Shown here piece after piece: positions 34,063 to 43,624 of a stretch of DNA of 64,000 nt. Every line of letters begins with the position of its first letter. Position 1 is the first letter of the stretch. The position numbers and the translations under genes were made by a program. Below the pieces are notes generated by a model. It ran no database searches. It was not told where the DNA came from and was given only the letters and a program-made list of their open reading frames with translations. Location of the stretch: positions 1-64,000 of the forward strand of contig NZ_NWBU01000015.1 in the NCBI RefSeq assembly GCF_003050615.1, read 5' to 3'. Source of the stretch: Sphingomonas oleivorans. Its GTDB lineage: Bacteria; Pseudomonadota; Alphaproteobacteria; Sphingomonadales; Sphingomonadaceae.

Positions 34063-35382
34063 GTGGCCAAACGGCTCACCCTATTCATTCTGATCGCGAT
34101 GGTCTCCGGCATTGTCCTCGGTTTCATCCTCAATCGCACAATCGCCGATCCTGCCGGAATCGCAACGATCACAGGTTATCTTTCCATCCTGACCGATCTT
34201 TTTCTGCGGCTGATCAAGATGATCATCGCGCCGCTGGTATTTTCCACGCTGGTCGCCGGCATCGCCCATATGGGGGATACGGCCGCGCTGGGCCGGATCG
34301 GCGTCCGCACCATCGCCTGGTTCCTCCTCGCCAGCCTGGCCTCGCTCACGCTCGGCCTGATTCTCGTCAATCTGCTCGCGCCGGGTACCGCCCTGTCGCT
34401 GCCGCTGCCCGATGCGGCGGCCACGAGCGGCGTCACGAAGGGCGCCTTCACGCTCAAGGATTTCATCACCCATCTCGTGCCCAAGTCGATCTTCGAGGCG
34501 ATGGCGACCAACGAGATATTGCAGATCGTCATCTTCTCCGTCTTCACCGGCGTCGCGATCACCGCCGTCGGCGAAAAGGCTGCCCCGGTCGTGCGCGGGG
34601 TCGAGGCGCTGGTGCAGATCATGCTCCAGATCACCGATTATGTGATGCGTTTCGCGCCCATCGCGGTCTTCACGGCGGTCACCAGCTCGATCGCCAAGGA
34701 GGGCCTGTCGATCCTCGCCACGCTCGGCTATTTCATGGGCGGCTTCTATCTCGGCCTGATCCTGCTCTGGGCGCTGATGATGGCGGCGGCCTTCCTGATC
34801 GTCGGCGGCCGGGCGAAGCTCCTCGCCCGCTATATACGCGATCCCTTCCTGCTGGCCTTCTCCACCGCCTCGTCCGAGGCCGCCTTCCCCCGGACGCTGG
34901 AGGCGCTCGACCGTTTCGGCGTGCCGCGCCGCATCGCCAGCTTCGTCCTGCCGCTCGGCTATTCCTTCAATCTCGACGGCAGCATGATGTACTGCACCTT
35001 CGCGACGATGTTCATCGCGCAGGCCTATGGCATCGAATTGTCGCTCGGCCAGCAGATCACGATGCTGCTGCTGCTGATGGTCACGTCGAAGGGCATTGCC
35101 GGCGTGCCGCGCGCCAGCCTGGTGGTGATCGCCTCCACCCTCGCCTTTTTCGACATTCCCGAGGCGGGCCTGCTGCTGATCCTCGCGGTCGATCATTTCC
35201 TCGACATGGGGCGTTCCGCCACCAATGTCGTCGGCAATGCGGTGGCGAGCGCGGTGGTCGCGAAATGGGAGGGCGCGATCGAGGTGCTCGAGCCCGATGT
35301 GATCGAGCCGCTGCACGCGCCGAGCCACACCGCGCATCATGGCACGCGGGGCCTGGATCTCGATCCGCAGGCTAATCGCTGA
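34063..35382 (+). CDS. Dicarboxylate/amino acid:cation symporter (DAACS family)
   Basis: A 439-residue transporter with eight helices and two re-entrant hairpins. Family features are LFLRLIKMIIAPLVFSTLVAGIAHMG, the serine-rich hairpin FSTASSEAAFPRTLEAL, the NLDGSMMYCTFATMFIAQ motif and DHFLDMGRSATNVVGNAVASAVV. It resembles DctA/GltP and probably imports C4-dicarboxylates or glutamate with Na+ or H+. It starts with GTG after ACGGAGACGTTC. No DctBD regulators are in view. Confidence 0.92.
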   Translation: MAKRLTLFILIAMVSGIVLGFILNRTIADPAGIATITGYLSILTDLFLRLIKMIIAPLVFSTLVAGIAHMGDTAALGRIGVRTIAWFLLASLASLTLGLILVNLLAPGTALSLPLPDAAATSGVTKGAFTLKDFITHLVPKSIFEAMATNEILQIVIFSVFTGVAITAVGEKAAPVVRGVEALVQIMLQITDYVMRFAPIAVFTAVTSSIAKEGLSILATLGYFMGGFYLGLILLWALMMAAAFLIVGGRAKLLARYIRDPFLLAFSTASSEAAFPRTLEALDRFGVPRRIASFVLPLGYSFNLDGSMMYCTFATMFIAQAYGIELSLGQQITMLLLLMVTSKGIAGVPRASLVVIASTLAFFDIPEAGLLLILAVDHFLDMGRSATNVVGNAVASAVVAKWEGAIEVLEPDVIEPLHAPSHTAHHGTRGLDLDPQANR

Positions 35383-35390
35383 AGCCCGAG

Positions 35391-35424
35391 GCACCCGGAC
35401 GGGCCAAAGGCACGATCCGGGTGC
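35391..35424. terminator. Hairpin after the dicarboxylate symporter gene
   Basis: GCACCCGGA and TCCGGGTGC form a perfect 9-bp stem with a 16-base loop, eight bases after the symporter stop codon. There is no T-run, so it may be a 3'-end stabiliser or a Rho-linked stop. Confidence 0.45.
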
Positions 35425-35459
35425 TGGCATGACGGGGAGGAAGGGGCTAGGGGGCGAAC

Positions 35460-36236
35460 ATGCCACAATCCGGTCCCCCCAGGCGCGAACCCGACTCTCC
35501 CCGTCGCAAGGGCAAGAATGAGCCCCAGCGCATCGCCAAGCTTCTCGCCCGTGCCGGCGTCGCCTCCCGGCGCGAGATAGAGCGCATGATCGAGGCGCGC
35601 CGCATCGCCATAGACGGCGTTGCGATCGAGACGCCCGCCACGCTCATCAGCTCGCTCCACAATGTCACGGTTGACGGAAAGCCGGTGAAGCCGCCGGCGC
35701 CCGCGCGCCTCTTCCGCTATCACAAGCCCTCCGGCCTGATCACCGCCGAGCGCGATCCCAAGCAGCGCCCGACAATCTATGACCGGCTGCCCGCCGGCCT
35801 TCCCCGGCTGATGCCCGTCGGCCGGCTCGATCTCAACACGGAGGGGCTGCTCCTCCTCACCACCGATGGCGAGCTCAAGCGCCAGCTCGAGCTGCCTTCC
35901 ACCGGCGTCGAGCGCAGCTACCGCGCGCGCGCCTATGGCGAGATCAGCCAGGCGCAGCTCGAGGATCTGATCGAAGGGATCGAGATAGACGGCATCCGCT
36001 ATGGATCGATCGACGCCAATCTCGAACGGCGCACCGGCGCGAATGTCTGGATCGAGGTCAAGCTCACCGAGGGCAAGAATCGCGAGGTCCGCCGCGTGCT
36101 CGAACATCTCGGGCTCAAGGTCAGCCGGCTGATCCGCACCTCCTATGGCCCCTTCGCGCTCGGCGACCTGCCCGCCGGCGCCGTGGACGAGGTGCGCCAG
36201 CATGATCTGGTCGCCTTCCGCAAGACGCTGAAATGA
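35460..36236 (+). CDS. rluB: RluB/RsuA-family 23S rRNA pseudouridine synthase
   Basis: A 258-residue enzyme with an N-terminal S4 RNA-binding domain (about 20-65, QRIAKLLARAGVASRREIERM) and an RsuA-type catalytic domain. The catalytic aspartate lies in VGRLDLNTEGLLLLTTDGEL. The insertion KQRPTIYDRLP favours the RluB branch (U2605 of 23S rRNA) over RsuA. rsmD follows after 13 bases, giving an rRNA-modification pair. Confidence 0.9.
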   Translation: MPQSGPPRREPDSPRRKGKNEPQRIAKLLARAGVASRREIERMIEARRIAIDGVAIETPATLISSLHNVTVDGKPVKPPAPARLFRYHKPSGLITAERDPKQRPTIYDRLPAGLPRLMPVGRLDLNTEGLLLLTTDGELKRQLELPSTGVERSYRARAYGEISQAQLEDLIEGIEIDGIRYGSIDANLERRTGANVWIEVKLTEGKNREVRRVLEHLGLKVSRLIRTSYGPFALGDLPAGAVDEVRQHDLVAFRKTLK

Positions 36237-36249
36237 GCGAGCGGCTGTC

Positions 36250-36819
36250 ATGCGCATAATCGCCGGCCAGTGGCGCGGCCGCGCGCTGCTGGCGCCGACC
36301 GGCCCGACCACGCGCCCCACCGCCGATCGCACCCGCGAGGCGCTCTTCTCCATGCTGGCCAGCCGGCTCGGCAGCTTCGATGGCCTGCGCGTCGCCGATC
36401 TCTTCGCCGGCACGGGCGCGCTCGGCCTCGAATCCCTGTCGCGTGGTGCGGCGCATTGCATCTTCGTCGAGCAGGATCGCGCCGCGCTGGACATATTGCG
36501 CAAGAATGTCGCCAAGCTCTCCGCCGCCGCCGACATCCGCGCGCAATCGGTGGCGAGCCTCGGGCCCCTCTCCCGCCCCTGCGACCTGCTGCTGCTCGAT
36601 CCGCCCTATAATACGGGCGGCGGCGGCGCATTGATCGAGCGGCTGACGCGGCTCGGCTGGGCCGCGCCCGGCGCATGGGCGAGCATCGAGACGTCGCGCA
36701 GCGAGACGGCATCGGCCGGCGGCTGGACGGTCGAGGCCGAGCGCGTCCATGGCAAGGCGAAGCTCACCTTGCTGCGCTATGCCGCGCCCGCCGGAGAAAA
36801 TGCCGGAGAGAATGGATGA
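36250..36819 (+). CDS. rsmD: 16S rRNA (guanine-966-N2)-methyltransferase
   Basis: A 189-residue methyltransferase. Family motifs are the N-terminal RIIAGQWRGRALLAP and TRPTADRTREALFSML, SAM motif DLFAGTGALGLESLSRGA and catalytic LLLDPPYNTGGG. It modifies G966 in helix 31. The last bases overlap the following lipoprotein start (ATGA). Confidence 0.95.
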   Translation: MRIIAGQWRGRALLAPTGPTTRPTADRTREALFSMLASRLGSFDGLRVADLFAGTGALGLESLSRGAAHCIFVEQDRAALDILRKNVAKLSAAADIRAQSVASLGPLSRPCDLLLLDPPYNTGGGGALIERLTRLGWAAPGAWASIETSRSETASAGGWTVEAERVHGKAKLTLLRYAAPAGENAGENG

Positions 36820-37628
36820 AGCTCGCCCTGCTGCTCGCGCCGCTGATGCTGCTGGCGGCCTGTTCCGAGGAAGCGCCCGAGCTCACGACCAACAGGATCG
36901 CCCCTGCCAATATCGTCGATCCCGCCGAGGAGGAGGTCCCCGACACGTCCGATTTCGGCAATGTCGCCAGCGCCGATATTCCCGCGCTCGCCGAGGCACG
37001 CAGGGAGTTCAAGGGCGATCTGACCGACGAGGAGCTGCGCCCCGCGCTGGATACGGTGCTGATCCGCCATCATATCCAGCCGAGCGAGCAATCCTATGCC
37101 GATCTCGCCAACATGCTCGTGGCGCTGCGCAAGGCGACCGAGGTGAACGGCATAGCGAGCTTCAGCGAGATACGCGTGCTGCGCTGCATGAAGGGGCGCC
37201 GCCCCTGGCCCGAGGGCACCTCGCTCCAGACGACCGCCGATAGCTGCATCATCCGCCTGCAGGAGCCGAGCGAGTTCGTGAAGATCCCGACCAGCGAGAT
37301 CGAGACGCTCGGCACGGCCGCCAAAGGATTCAAGGGCGATGTCACGCCCGATGCGCTGCGCGCCGCGCTCGATGGGGTGCTGATCCGCCATGGCCGCCGG
37401 CTGAGCGAACGTTCCTATTCGAATCTCAGCAAGAAGCTCATCTCGCTGCGCAAGAAGGCGGAAGCGGAAGGACGCACCGACATCAGCGAAATGGGCCTGC
37501 TCGCCTGCATGCGCATGGCCGATGTCGGCCCGGTCGAAACCTCCCTGTCCGACGCCGCGACCAGATGCGCGGACGGAACGCCGCAGGAGGGAAAGGCCGC
37601 CATTGCCCTCCCGCGCGCCGTTCCCTAA
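36816..37628 (+). CDS. Lipoprotein with two internal repeats, unknown function
   Basis: A 270-residue lipoprotein (signal MKLALLLAPLMLLAAC, Cys16). The mature part holds two copies of an approximately 81-residue module, at about residues 64-144 and 171-251. Aligned pairs include FKGDLTDEELRPALDTVLIR with FKGDVTPDALRAALDGVLIR, and RVLRCM with GLLACM. Each copy has two cysteines exactly 20 residues apart (C124/C144 and C231/C251), suggesting one disulfide per module. I do not recognise the family. It is translationally coupled to rsmD and is followed directly by the helicase gene. Confidence 0.82.
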   Translation: MKLALLLAPLMLLAACSEEAPELTTNRIAPANIVDPAEEEVPDTSDFGNVASADIPALAEARREFKGDLTDEELRPALDTVLIRHHIQPSEQSYADLANMLVALRKATEVNGIASFSEIRVLRCMKGRRPWPEGTSLQTTADSCIIRLQEPSEFVKIPTSEIETLGTAAKGFKGDVTPDALRAALDGVLIRHGRRLSERSYSNLSKKLISLRKKAEAEGRTDISEMGLLACMRMADVGPVETSLSDAATRCADGTPQEGKAAIALPRAVP

Positions 37629-37638
37629 CTGTTCGCCG

Positions 37639-39912
37639 GTGACCAGCACCCTCCCTTCCGCCGAACCCGCCTATCTCCAGGGCCTGAACGAACCGCAGCG
37701 CCAGGCCGTGCTGACGACCGAGGGCCCCGTGCTCGTGCTCGCCGGCGCGGGCACGGGCAAGACGGCGGCGCTGACCGCGCGCCTCGCCCATCTCGTCGCC
37801 ACGCGCCGCGCCTGGCCATCCGAAATCCTCGCCGTCACCTTCACCAACAAGGCGGCGCGCGAGATGAAGGAACGGATCGGCCGCCTATTGGGCGATATGG
37901 TGGAAGGCATGCCCTGGCTCGGCACCTTCCACGCAATCGCCGCCAAGATGCTCCGCCGCCATGCCGAGCTGGTCGGCCTCGAATCGAATTTCACGATCCT
38001 CGACACGGACGATCAGCTCCGCCTGCTCAAGCAGCTCATCATCGCGGCCGGGATAGACGAGAAGCGCTGGACCGCGCGCCAGCTCGCCGGGATCATCGAT
38101 CGCTGGAAGAATCGCGGGCTGCCCCCCGCCGATATCGACGCGGGCGAGAGCGAGACCTTCGCCGACGGGCGCGGGCAGGAGCTGTACCGCGCCTATCAGG
38201 ATCGGCTGCGCGCCGTGAATGCCTGCGATTTCGGGGATCTGCTGCTCCACACGCTCACCATCCTCAAGACGCATCGCGACGTGCTGGCGCTCTATCAGCA
38301 GCGCTTCAAATATGTGCTGGTCGATGAATATCAGGACACAAATTCCAGCCAATATCTCTGGCTCCGCCTGATCGCGCAGGAGCGCAAGAATATCTGCTGC
38401 GTCGGCGACGACGATCAGTCCATCTATAGCTGGCGCGGCGCGGAAGTGGCGAACATATTGCGGTTCGAGAAGGATTTTCCCGGCGCCGCCGTCATCCGGC
38501 TGGAACAGAATTACCGATCGACGCCGCACATCCTTGCCGCCGCCTCGGGCCTGATCGCCAATAATGGCGGCCGCCTCGGCAAGACGCTATGGACCGACGT
38601 TGCGGAAGGCGAGAAGATCCGGATCGTCGGCGTATGGGACGGGCCGGAGGAAGCCCGCCGCATCGGCGACGAGATAGAGGCGATCCAGCGCCGCGGCGGC
38701 AGGCTGGAGGATGTCGCCATCCTCGTCCGCGCCCAGTTCCAGACGCGCGAGCTCGAAGACCGCTTCATCGCGATCGGCCTGCCCTATCGCATCGTCGGCG
38801 GCTTCCGCTTCTATGAGCGCGCCGAAATCCGCGATGCGCTCGCCTATCTGCGCGTCATCGCCCAGCCGGCGGACGATCTCGCCTTCGAACGCATCGTCAA
38901 CGTTCCCAAGCGCGGCCTTGGCGACAAGGCCGTCGCCAAGCTCCACATGCTCGCCCGCGCGCAGGGCATTCCACTGACGCTCGCCGCCGCGCGCATCCTC
39001 GATACGGACGAGCTGACTGGCGCCGCCCGCCGCTCGCTGGGCAATCTGGTGGGCGACATCGCCCGCTGGCGCGACCGGCTGTCTGCCCTGCCCCATGCCG
39101 AGCTCGCCCGGCAGATGCTCGACGAATCGGGCTATACGGCGATGCTCCAGGCCGATCGCTCGGCCGAATCCGCCGGGCGACTGGAAAATCTCGCCGAGCT
39201 TGCCCGGGCGATGGAGGAATATGAGACCCTCCCCGCCTTCCTCGAACATGTCAGCCTCGTCATGGACAATGATGCGGACCGGGAGAGCTCCAAGGTCACG
39301 ATCATGACGATCCATGCCGCCAAGGGACTGGAATTCGACACCGTCTTCCTCGCCGGCTGGGAGGAAGGCGTCTTCCCCTCGCAACGCGCGTTGGACGAGG
39401 GCGGCACCGCCTCGCTGGAGGAGGAACGCCGCCTCGCTTATGTCGCGATCACGCGCGCGCGCCGGCAGTGCATCATCTTCCATGCCGCCAATCGCCGCAT
39501 CTACGGCCAGTGGACCTCCTCCATCCCCTCCCGCTTCGTAGGCGAGCTTCCGCCCGCCAATATCGAAAGCGAGACGACCATGTCGGGCGGCGAATCGCTG
39601 TGGCGCGCCCAATGGTCCGAACAGGGCGATCCGTTCGGCGACATCGCCCGCGGCACGGGCCGGGGCCCCGGCTGGCAGCGCGCAGCCGTCGCTGGCAATA
39701 TGCGCAGCCAGCCAGGCCGCGTCGTGGAGAGCCGGGCATCCGCCGTCAGCTTCGCCGCCAAGCCGCGCAGCGACGTCTCGATCGGCGCGCGCGTCTTCCA
39801 CAGCAAGTTCGGCTATGGCGCGGTCGCGGAGATAGACGGCAACAAGCTGGAGATCGATTTCGAACATGCCGGTCGCAAGCGCGTGCTCGACAGCTTCGTC
39901 ACACCTGCATGA
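37639..39912 (+). CDS. uvrD: UvrD/PcrA-type superfamily 1 DNA helicase
   Basis: A 757-residue 3'-5' helicase. Motif Q/I is LNEPQRQAVLTTEGPVLVLA followed by GAGTGKT (K41), motif II is VLVDEYQDTN, motif III is VGDDDQSIYSWRGAE, motif V is TIMTIHAAKGLEFDTVF and motif VI is EERRLAYVAITRAR. The C-terminus (VFHSKFGYGAVAEIDGNKLE) matches the PcrA/UvrD Tudor-like domain that binds RNA polymerase. The GTG start at 37639 is inferred because a longer frame would overlap the lipoprotein gene and lacks similarity. Confidence 0.95.
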   Translation: MTSTLPSAEPAYLQGLNEPQRQAVLTTEGPVLVLAGAGTGKTAALTARLAHLVATRRAWPSEILAVTFTNKAAREMKERIGRLLGDMVEGMPWLGTFHAIAAKMLRRHAELVGLESNFTILDTDDQLRLLKQLIIAAGIDEKRWTARQLAGIIDRWKNRGLPPADIDAGESETFADGRGQELYRAYQDRLRAVNACDFGDLLLHTLTILKTHRDVLALYQQRFKYVLVDEYQDTNSSQYLWLRLIAQERKNICCVGDDDQSIYSWRGAEVANILRFEKDFPGAAVIRLEQNYRSTPHILAAASGLIANNGGRLGKTLWTDVAEGEKIRIVGVWDGPEEARRIGDEIEAIQRRGGRLEDVAILVRAQFQTRELEDRFIAIGLPYRIVGGFRFYERAEIRDALAYLRVIAQPADDLAFERIVNVPKRGLGDKAVAKLHMLARAQGIPLTLAAARILDTDELTGAARRSLGNLVGDIARWRDRLSALPHAELARQMLDESGYTAMLQADRSAESAGRLENLAELARAMEEYETLPAFLEHVSLVMDNDADRESSKVTIMTIHAAKGLEFDTVFLAGWEEGVFPSQRALDEGGTASLEEERRLAYVAITRARRQCIIFHAANRRIYGQWTSSIPSRFVGELPPANIESETTMSGGESLWRAQWSEQGDPFGDIARGTGRGPGWQRAAVAGNMRSQPGRVVESRASAVSFAAKPRSDVSIGARVFHSKFGYGAVAEIDGNKLEIDFEHAGRKRVLDSFVTPA

Positions 39913-39989
39913 AATCACTACGCTCGGGATGAGCGCGATCAGATAGAAAATGCTCTGAAAACGGAGTCGAACGGAGAGGACGCAGCGGC

Positions 39990-41420
39990 ATGAAGGATCT
40001 TGCTTCCGCAGATTTCGACAGGCTCGCCGGCACCGCATCCGCCGCCTCGCGGGACGGGCTTCCCCTTCCCCGCCGCTATCGGGCTATCGCCGCAATCTCC
40101 TTCGGCACCGCGCTGGTCGTGATCGACGGCACGATCGCCACCGTGGCGCTTCCCACCATCGCCCGCGATCTCGGCGTCGCCGGATCGGCGGCGGTCCTCG
40201 TCGTTACCGTCTATCAGCTGGCGCTGGTGATGACGCTGCTTCCCTTCTCGGCGCTGGGCGACCGGATCGGCCATCGCCGGCTCTACCAATATGGCCAGTT
40301 CCTCTTCCTCGTCGCCACGCTGCTATGCTTCTTCGCGCGGAGCCTGCCCTTCCTACTTGTCGTGCGGGTGGCGCAGGCGCTGGGTGCGGCCGCTTCGCTC
40401 AGCGTCTCGACCGCCATGATCCGTACGGTCTATCCCGCGCGCCAGCTCGGTCGAGGGCTGGGCGTCAACGGCGTCGTCGTGTCGAGCTCCGGCGCGCTCG
40501 CACCTACCCTCGGCGGTTTCATCCTCGGCGTCGCGCCCTGGCCATGGGTGTTCGCTATGGGCGCGCCGCTGGCGCTGCTCGCGCTGCTGCTCGGCCGGGC
40601 GCTGCCCGATCCCGAGCCGCATGACGCGCCCTATAATCTGCTCGGTGCGTTGCTCTGCGCGCTCACCTTCGGCCTCGTCATCGGCGGGCTCGAGGCGCTG
40701 GTCCATGGCAGCTCGCCGGTCGTTTCCGCCGCGATCGTCGTAGCCGGCCTCGTCATCGGCTGGATCTTCGTCCGCCGCGAGCTGGGGGAGAAACAGCCGG
40801 TGATGCCGGTCGATCTGCTCGGCCGTCCCGTCTTCGCGCTTTCGGTCGCCGGCGCCTTCACCACCTTCATCGCGTCAATGACCTTCCTGCTCTCGCTCCC
40901 CTTCCGGCTGCAGCATGAATTCGGCTTCTCGCCCGGCGAGGTCGGCGCGCTGATCGCGCCCTGGCCGCTGACGAGCCTGTTCGTCGCCCCGCTCGCCGGC
41001 GCGCTCTCGGATCGTTTTCCGGCGGGCCTGCTCGGTGGGATCGGAATGGCGATCGCGACCGCCGGGCTGCTGCTCATGGCCTGGCTGCCCGCCGATCCGG
41101 CCTGGATTGACATCGCCTGGCGCATGGCGCTGTGCGGCGCGGGCTTCGGCCTGTTTCTCTCGCCCAATGCGCGGCTCATCATCGGATCCGCCCCGCGCGA
41201 GCGCGCCGCCTCGGCCGGCGGCCTCATCTCCACGACCCGGCTGACGGGGCAGACGCTGGGCGCGACGCTGCTGGCGGCGCTGCTCGCGCTCGGCATCGGC
41301 GGGGGATCGGTGCCCGCGCTCCTCGCGGCTGGGCTGGCGATGGTCGCCGGCCTGTGCAGCGTCGCCCGCCTCAACCCCGCGATCCGCAATCCGCCGGTGC
41401 AGGAAATCGCCGACATCTGA
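39990..41420 (+). CDS. MFS transporter, DHA2 (14-helix) drug exporter family
   Basis: A 476-residue protein with about 14 hydrophobic segments. Family motifs are VVIDGTIATVALPTIARDL (motif D1), ALGDRIGHRRLYQYG (motif A) and the motif C-like GVVVSSSGALAPTLGGFI. DHA2 members export cationic dyes, antiseptics and antibiotics by proton antiport. No membrane-fusion partner is adjacent, so it resembles SmvA/QacA rather than EmrB. The start has GGAGAGG about 13 bases upstream. Confidence 0.9.
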   Translation: MKDLASADFDRLAGTASAASRDGLPLPRRYRAIAAISFGTALVVIDGTIATVALPTIARDLGVAGSAAVLVVTVYQLALVMTLLPFSALGDRIGHRRLYQYGQFLFLVATLLCFFARSLPFLLVVRVAQALGAAASLSVSTAMIRTVYPARQLGRGLGVNGVVVSSSGALAPTLGGFILGVAPWPWVFAMGAPLALLALLLGRALPDPEPHDAPYNLLGALLCALTFGLVIGGLEALVHGSSPVVSAAIVVAGLVIGWIFVRRELGEKQPVMPVDLLGRPVFALSVAGAFTTFIASMTFLLSLPFRLQHEFGFSPGEVGALIAPWPLTSLFVAPLAGALSDRFPAGLLGGIGMAIATAGLLLMAWLPADPAWIDIAWRMALCGAGFGLFLSPNARLIIGSAPRERAASAGGLISTTRLTGQTLGATLLAALLALGIGGGSVPALLAAGLAMVAGLCSVARLNPAIRNPPVQEIADI

Positions 41421-41474
41421 TCCGGAAACCATCCGACCTCCCGGCGTTGATCAAACGCCAGGCCGAGGGAGGAC

Positions 41475-42299
41475 ATGATGCCCTACATCAAGACCCGCGA
41501 TTCCGTGGAGCTTTACGTCAAGGATTGGGGCGATGGCCGGCCCGTCATCCTCACCCATGGCTGGCCGCTCAATGCCGACAGCTGGGACGATCAGGCGCTC
41601 CTCCTCGCCAATGCCGGCTATCGCGTGATCGCCTATGACCGGCGCGGCTTCGGCCGGTCGGGCCAGCCCTTCAACGGCTATGATTATGATATGCTGGCCG
41701 ATGATCTCGCCGAGGTGATCGATGCGACGGGGGTCACGGATGCCACCATCATCGGCTTCTCGATGGGCGGCGGAGAGATAGCGCGTTACCTCTCCCGCCA
41801 TTCGGACAGGAAGATCATCAAGGCAGGCCTCGTCGCCTCCGTCGTCGCCTATCTGCGCAAGGACGAGACCAATCCCGATGGCGCGGATGATTCGGTGTTC
41901 GAGGGGATCAAGGCCGGCATCCTCAAGGATCGGCCGCATTTCTTCGCCAGCTTCGCCCAGAATTTCTATGGCGTCGGCTATATCACCAGCCCGGTGAGCC
42001 AGGAGGTGCTCGATCATTTCCTGATCCTCGCGCTCCAGGCGGGGCTCAAGGGCACGGTCGCCTGCGTCGACGCGTTCGGCAAAACGGACTTCCGTCCCGA
42101 CCTTCCCGCCTTCACCGTGCCGACGCTGATCATCCATGGCACCGGGGACAGGATCGTGCCGATCGATCCTTCCGCCCGTCAGGCCGCCGCCGGCATTCGC
42201 CATAGCCGGCTGATCGAATATGACGGGGCGCCACACGGGCTGAACATCACCGAAAAGGATCGGCTTTCGGCCGATCTGCTCGAATTTCTAGCATCCTGA
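41475..42299 (+). CDS. Alpha/beta hydrolase of the non-haem chloroperoxidase/esterase group
   Basis: A 274-residue alpha/beta hydrolase. The nucleophile elbow is GFSMGGGE, the oxyanion segment is LTHGWPLNADSWDD, the acid is in IHGTGDRIVP and the histidine is in GAPHGL. This pattern is that of the cofactor-free haloperoxidases, which act in vivo mainly as esterases or perhydrolases. The substrate cannot be told. It stands alone between two exporter genes on the same strand. Confidence 0.9.
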   Translation: MMPYIKTRDSVELYVKDWGDGRPVILTHGWPLNADSWDDQALLLANAGYRVIAYDRRGFGRSGQPFNGYDYDMLADDLAEVIDATGVTDATIIGFSMGGGEIARYLSRHSDRKIIKAGLVASVVAYLRKDETNPDGADDSVFEGIKAGILKDRPHFFASFAQNFYGVGYITSPVSQEVLDHFLILALQAGLKGTVACVDAFGKTDFRPDLPAFTVPTLIIHGTGDRIVPIDPSARQAAAGIRHSRLIEYDGAPHGLNITEKDRLSADLLEFLAS

Positions 42300-42346
42300 T
42301 AGACTTTTTGTTGCCGCGCCGCCCGAAAGCGGCCTAGACGCCCCTC

Positions 42347-43624
42347 ATGGCGCGGCAGGATCACCCTTTCGACTTTCGCGATTTCCGCTTCTACTTCGCC
42401 GCCCGGCTCGCCACGACGCTCGCGCAGAATGCGATGGTGGTCGTCATCGGCTGGCAGGTCTATGATATTGCGCGCCGGACGATGTCCACGTGGGAGGCCG
42501 CCTTCCAGCTCGGCCTCGTCGGCGTCGCGCAATTCGTGCCGCTGCTGCTCCTCACCCTCGTCGTCGGCTGGACGGCGGACCGGATCGACCGGCGCTGGAT
42601 CGCGCGCGCCGCCCTGCTGCTGGAGGCGGGCTGCGCGGCAATGCTCGGCCTGTTCGCCTGCTATGATGCGACGACGCTGCCGGTGCTGTTCGTCGTCGCC
42701 GCGCTGCTCGGCGTCGCGCGCGCCTTCGCCAGCCCCGCGCTTCAAGCGCTCGCCCCCAATCTCGTACCCCGCGCGCTGCTGCCGACCGCCATCGCGATGA
42801 GCTCGATCGCATGGCAGACGGGCGGCATCATCGGCCCGGCGGCGGGTGGCTATCTCTACGCCCATGGCCATCATCTGCCCTATCTGGTGGCGAGCGGCCT
42901 GTTCGGCGCCGCCTTCCTCGCTTTGCTGCTGATCGGCCCGGTGCCGCGCTCCGCGCTCGACGGAACGACCAATCCCTGGAGCCAGATGGTCGACGGGCTG
43001 CGCTACGTGCGGCGCAACCGGCTGGTGCTGGGCGCGATCTCGCTCGATCTCTTTGCCGTGCTGCTCGGCGGGGCCACCGCGATGCTGCCGATCTTCGCGC
43101 GCGACATACTCCATGCCGGATCGGAAGGGCTCGGCCATCTGCGCGCGGCGCCCGCGATCGGCGCGGCGCTGACGGCGCTGTGGTTCGCCTTCCGGCCGCT
43201 GCGCCATGATGTAGGGATGAAGATGCTGGCGGCGGTGGGCGTGTTCGGCACGGCGACGGTCCTGTTCGGCCTGTCGCGCTCGATGCCACTGTCGCTCCTC
43301 TGCCTCGCTTTGCTGGGCTCGGCGGACATGGTCTCGGTCTATGTCCGCCAGTCGCTGATCCAGATCCACACGCCCGATGCGATGCGCGGCCGGGTGGGCG
43401 CCGTTTCCACCCTCTTCATCTCGGCATCGAACGAGCTGGGCGAGGCCGAATCCGGCTTCCTCGCCGCGCTGGTCGGGCCGATCGCGGGGGTGGTGTTCGG
43501 CGGCGCCGGCGCCGTCGCGATCGCCTTCCTCTGGGCCCGCCTCTTTCCCGAACTCAAGAACGCCCGTACCTTCGATCCACCGAAGACGCGCCAAGACGCC
43601 CCCGGACAGGAGCAAGCGATATGA
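42347..43624 (+). CDS. MFS transporter (EntS-like, MFS_3 group)
   Basis: A 425-residue major-facilitator protein with about 12 helices. The opening [30 protein letters not shown] and [22 protein letters not shown] (motif A) resemble the enterobactin-exporter EntS group. The substrate is unknown. It overlaps cysK by ATGA, a coupling that might point to export of a cysteine-derived or O-acetylserine-pathway metabolite, but that is conjecture. Confidence 0.88.
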   Translation: MARQDHPFDFRDFRFYFAARLATTLAQNAMVVVIGWQVYDIARRTMSTWEAAFQLGLVGVAQFVPLLLLTLVVGWTADRIDRRWIARAALLLEAGCAAMLGLFACYDATTLPVLFVVAALLGVARAFASPALQALAPNLVPRALLPTAIAMSSIAWQTGGIIGPAAGGYLYAHGHHLPYLVASGLFGAAFLALLLIGPVPRSALDGTTNPWSQMVDGLRYVRRNRLVLGAISLDLFAVLLGGATAMLPIFARDILHAGSEGLGHLRAAPAIGAALTALWFAFRPLRHDVGMKMLAAVGVFGTATVLFGLSRSMPLSLLCLALLGSADMVSVYVRQSLIQIHTPDAMRGRVGAVSTLFISASNELGEAESGFLAALVGPIAGVVFGGAGAVAIAFLWARLFPELKNARTFDPPKTRQDAPGQEQAI

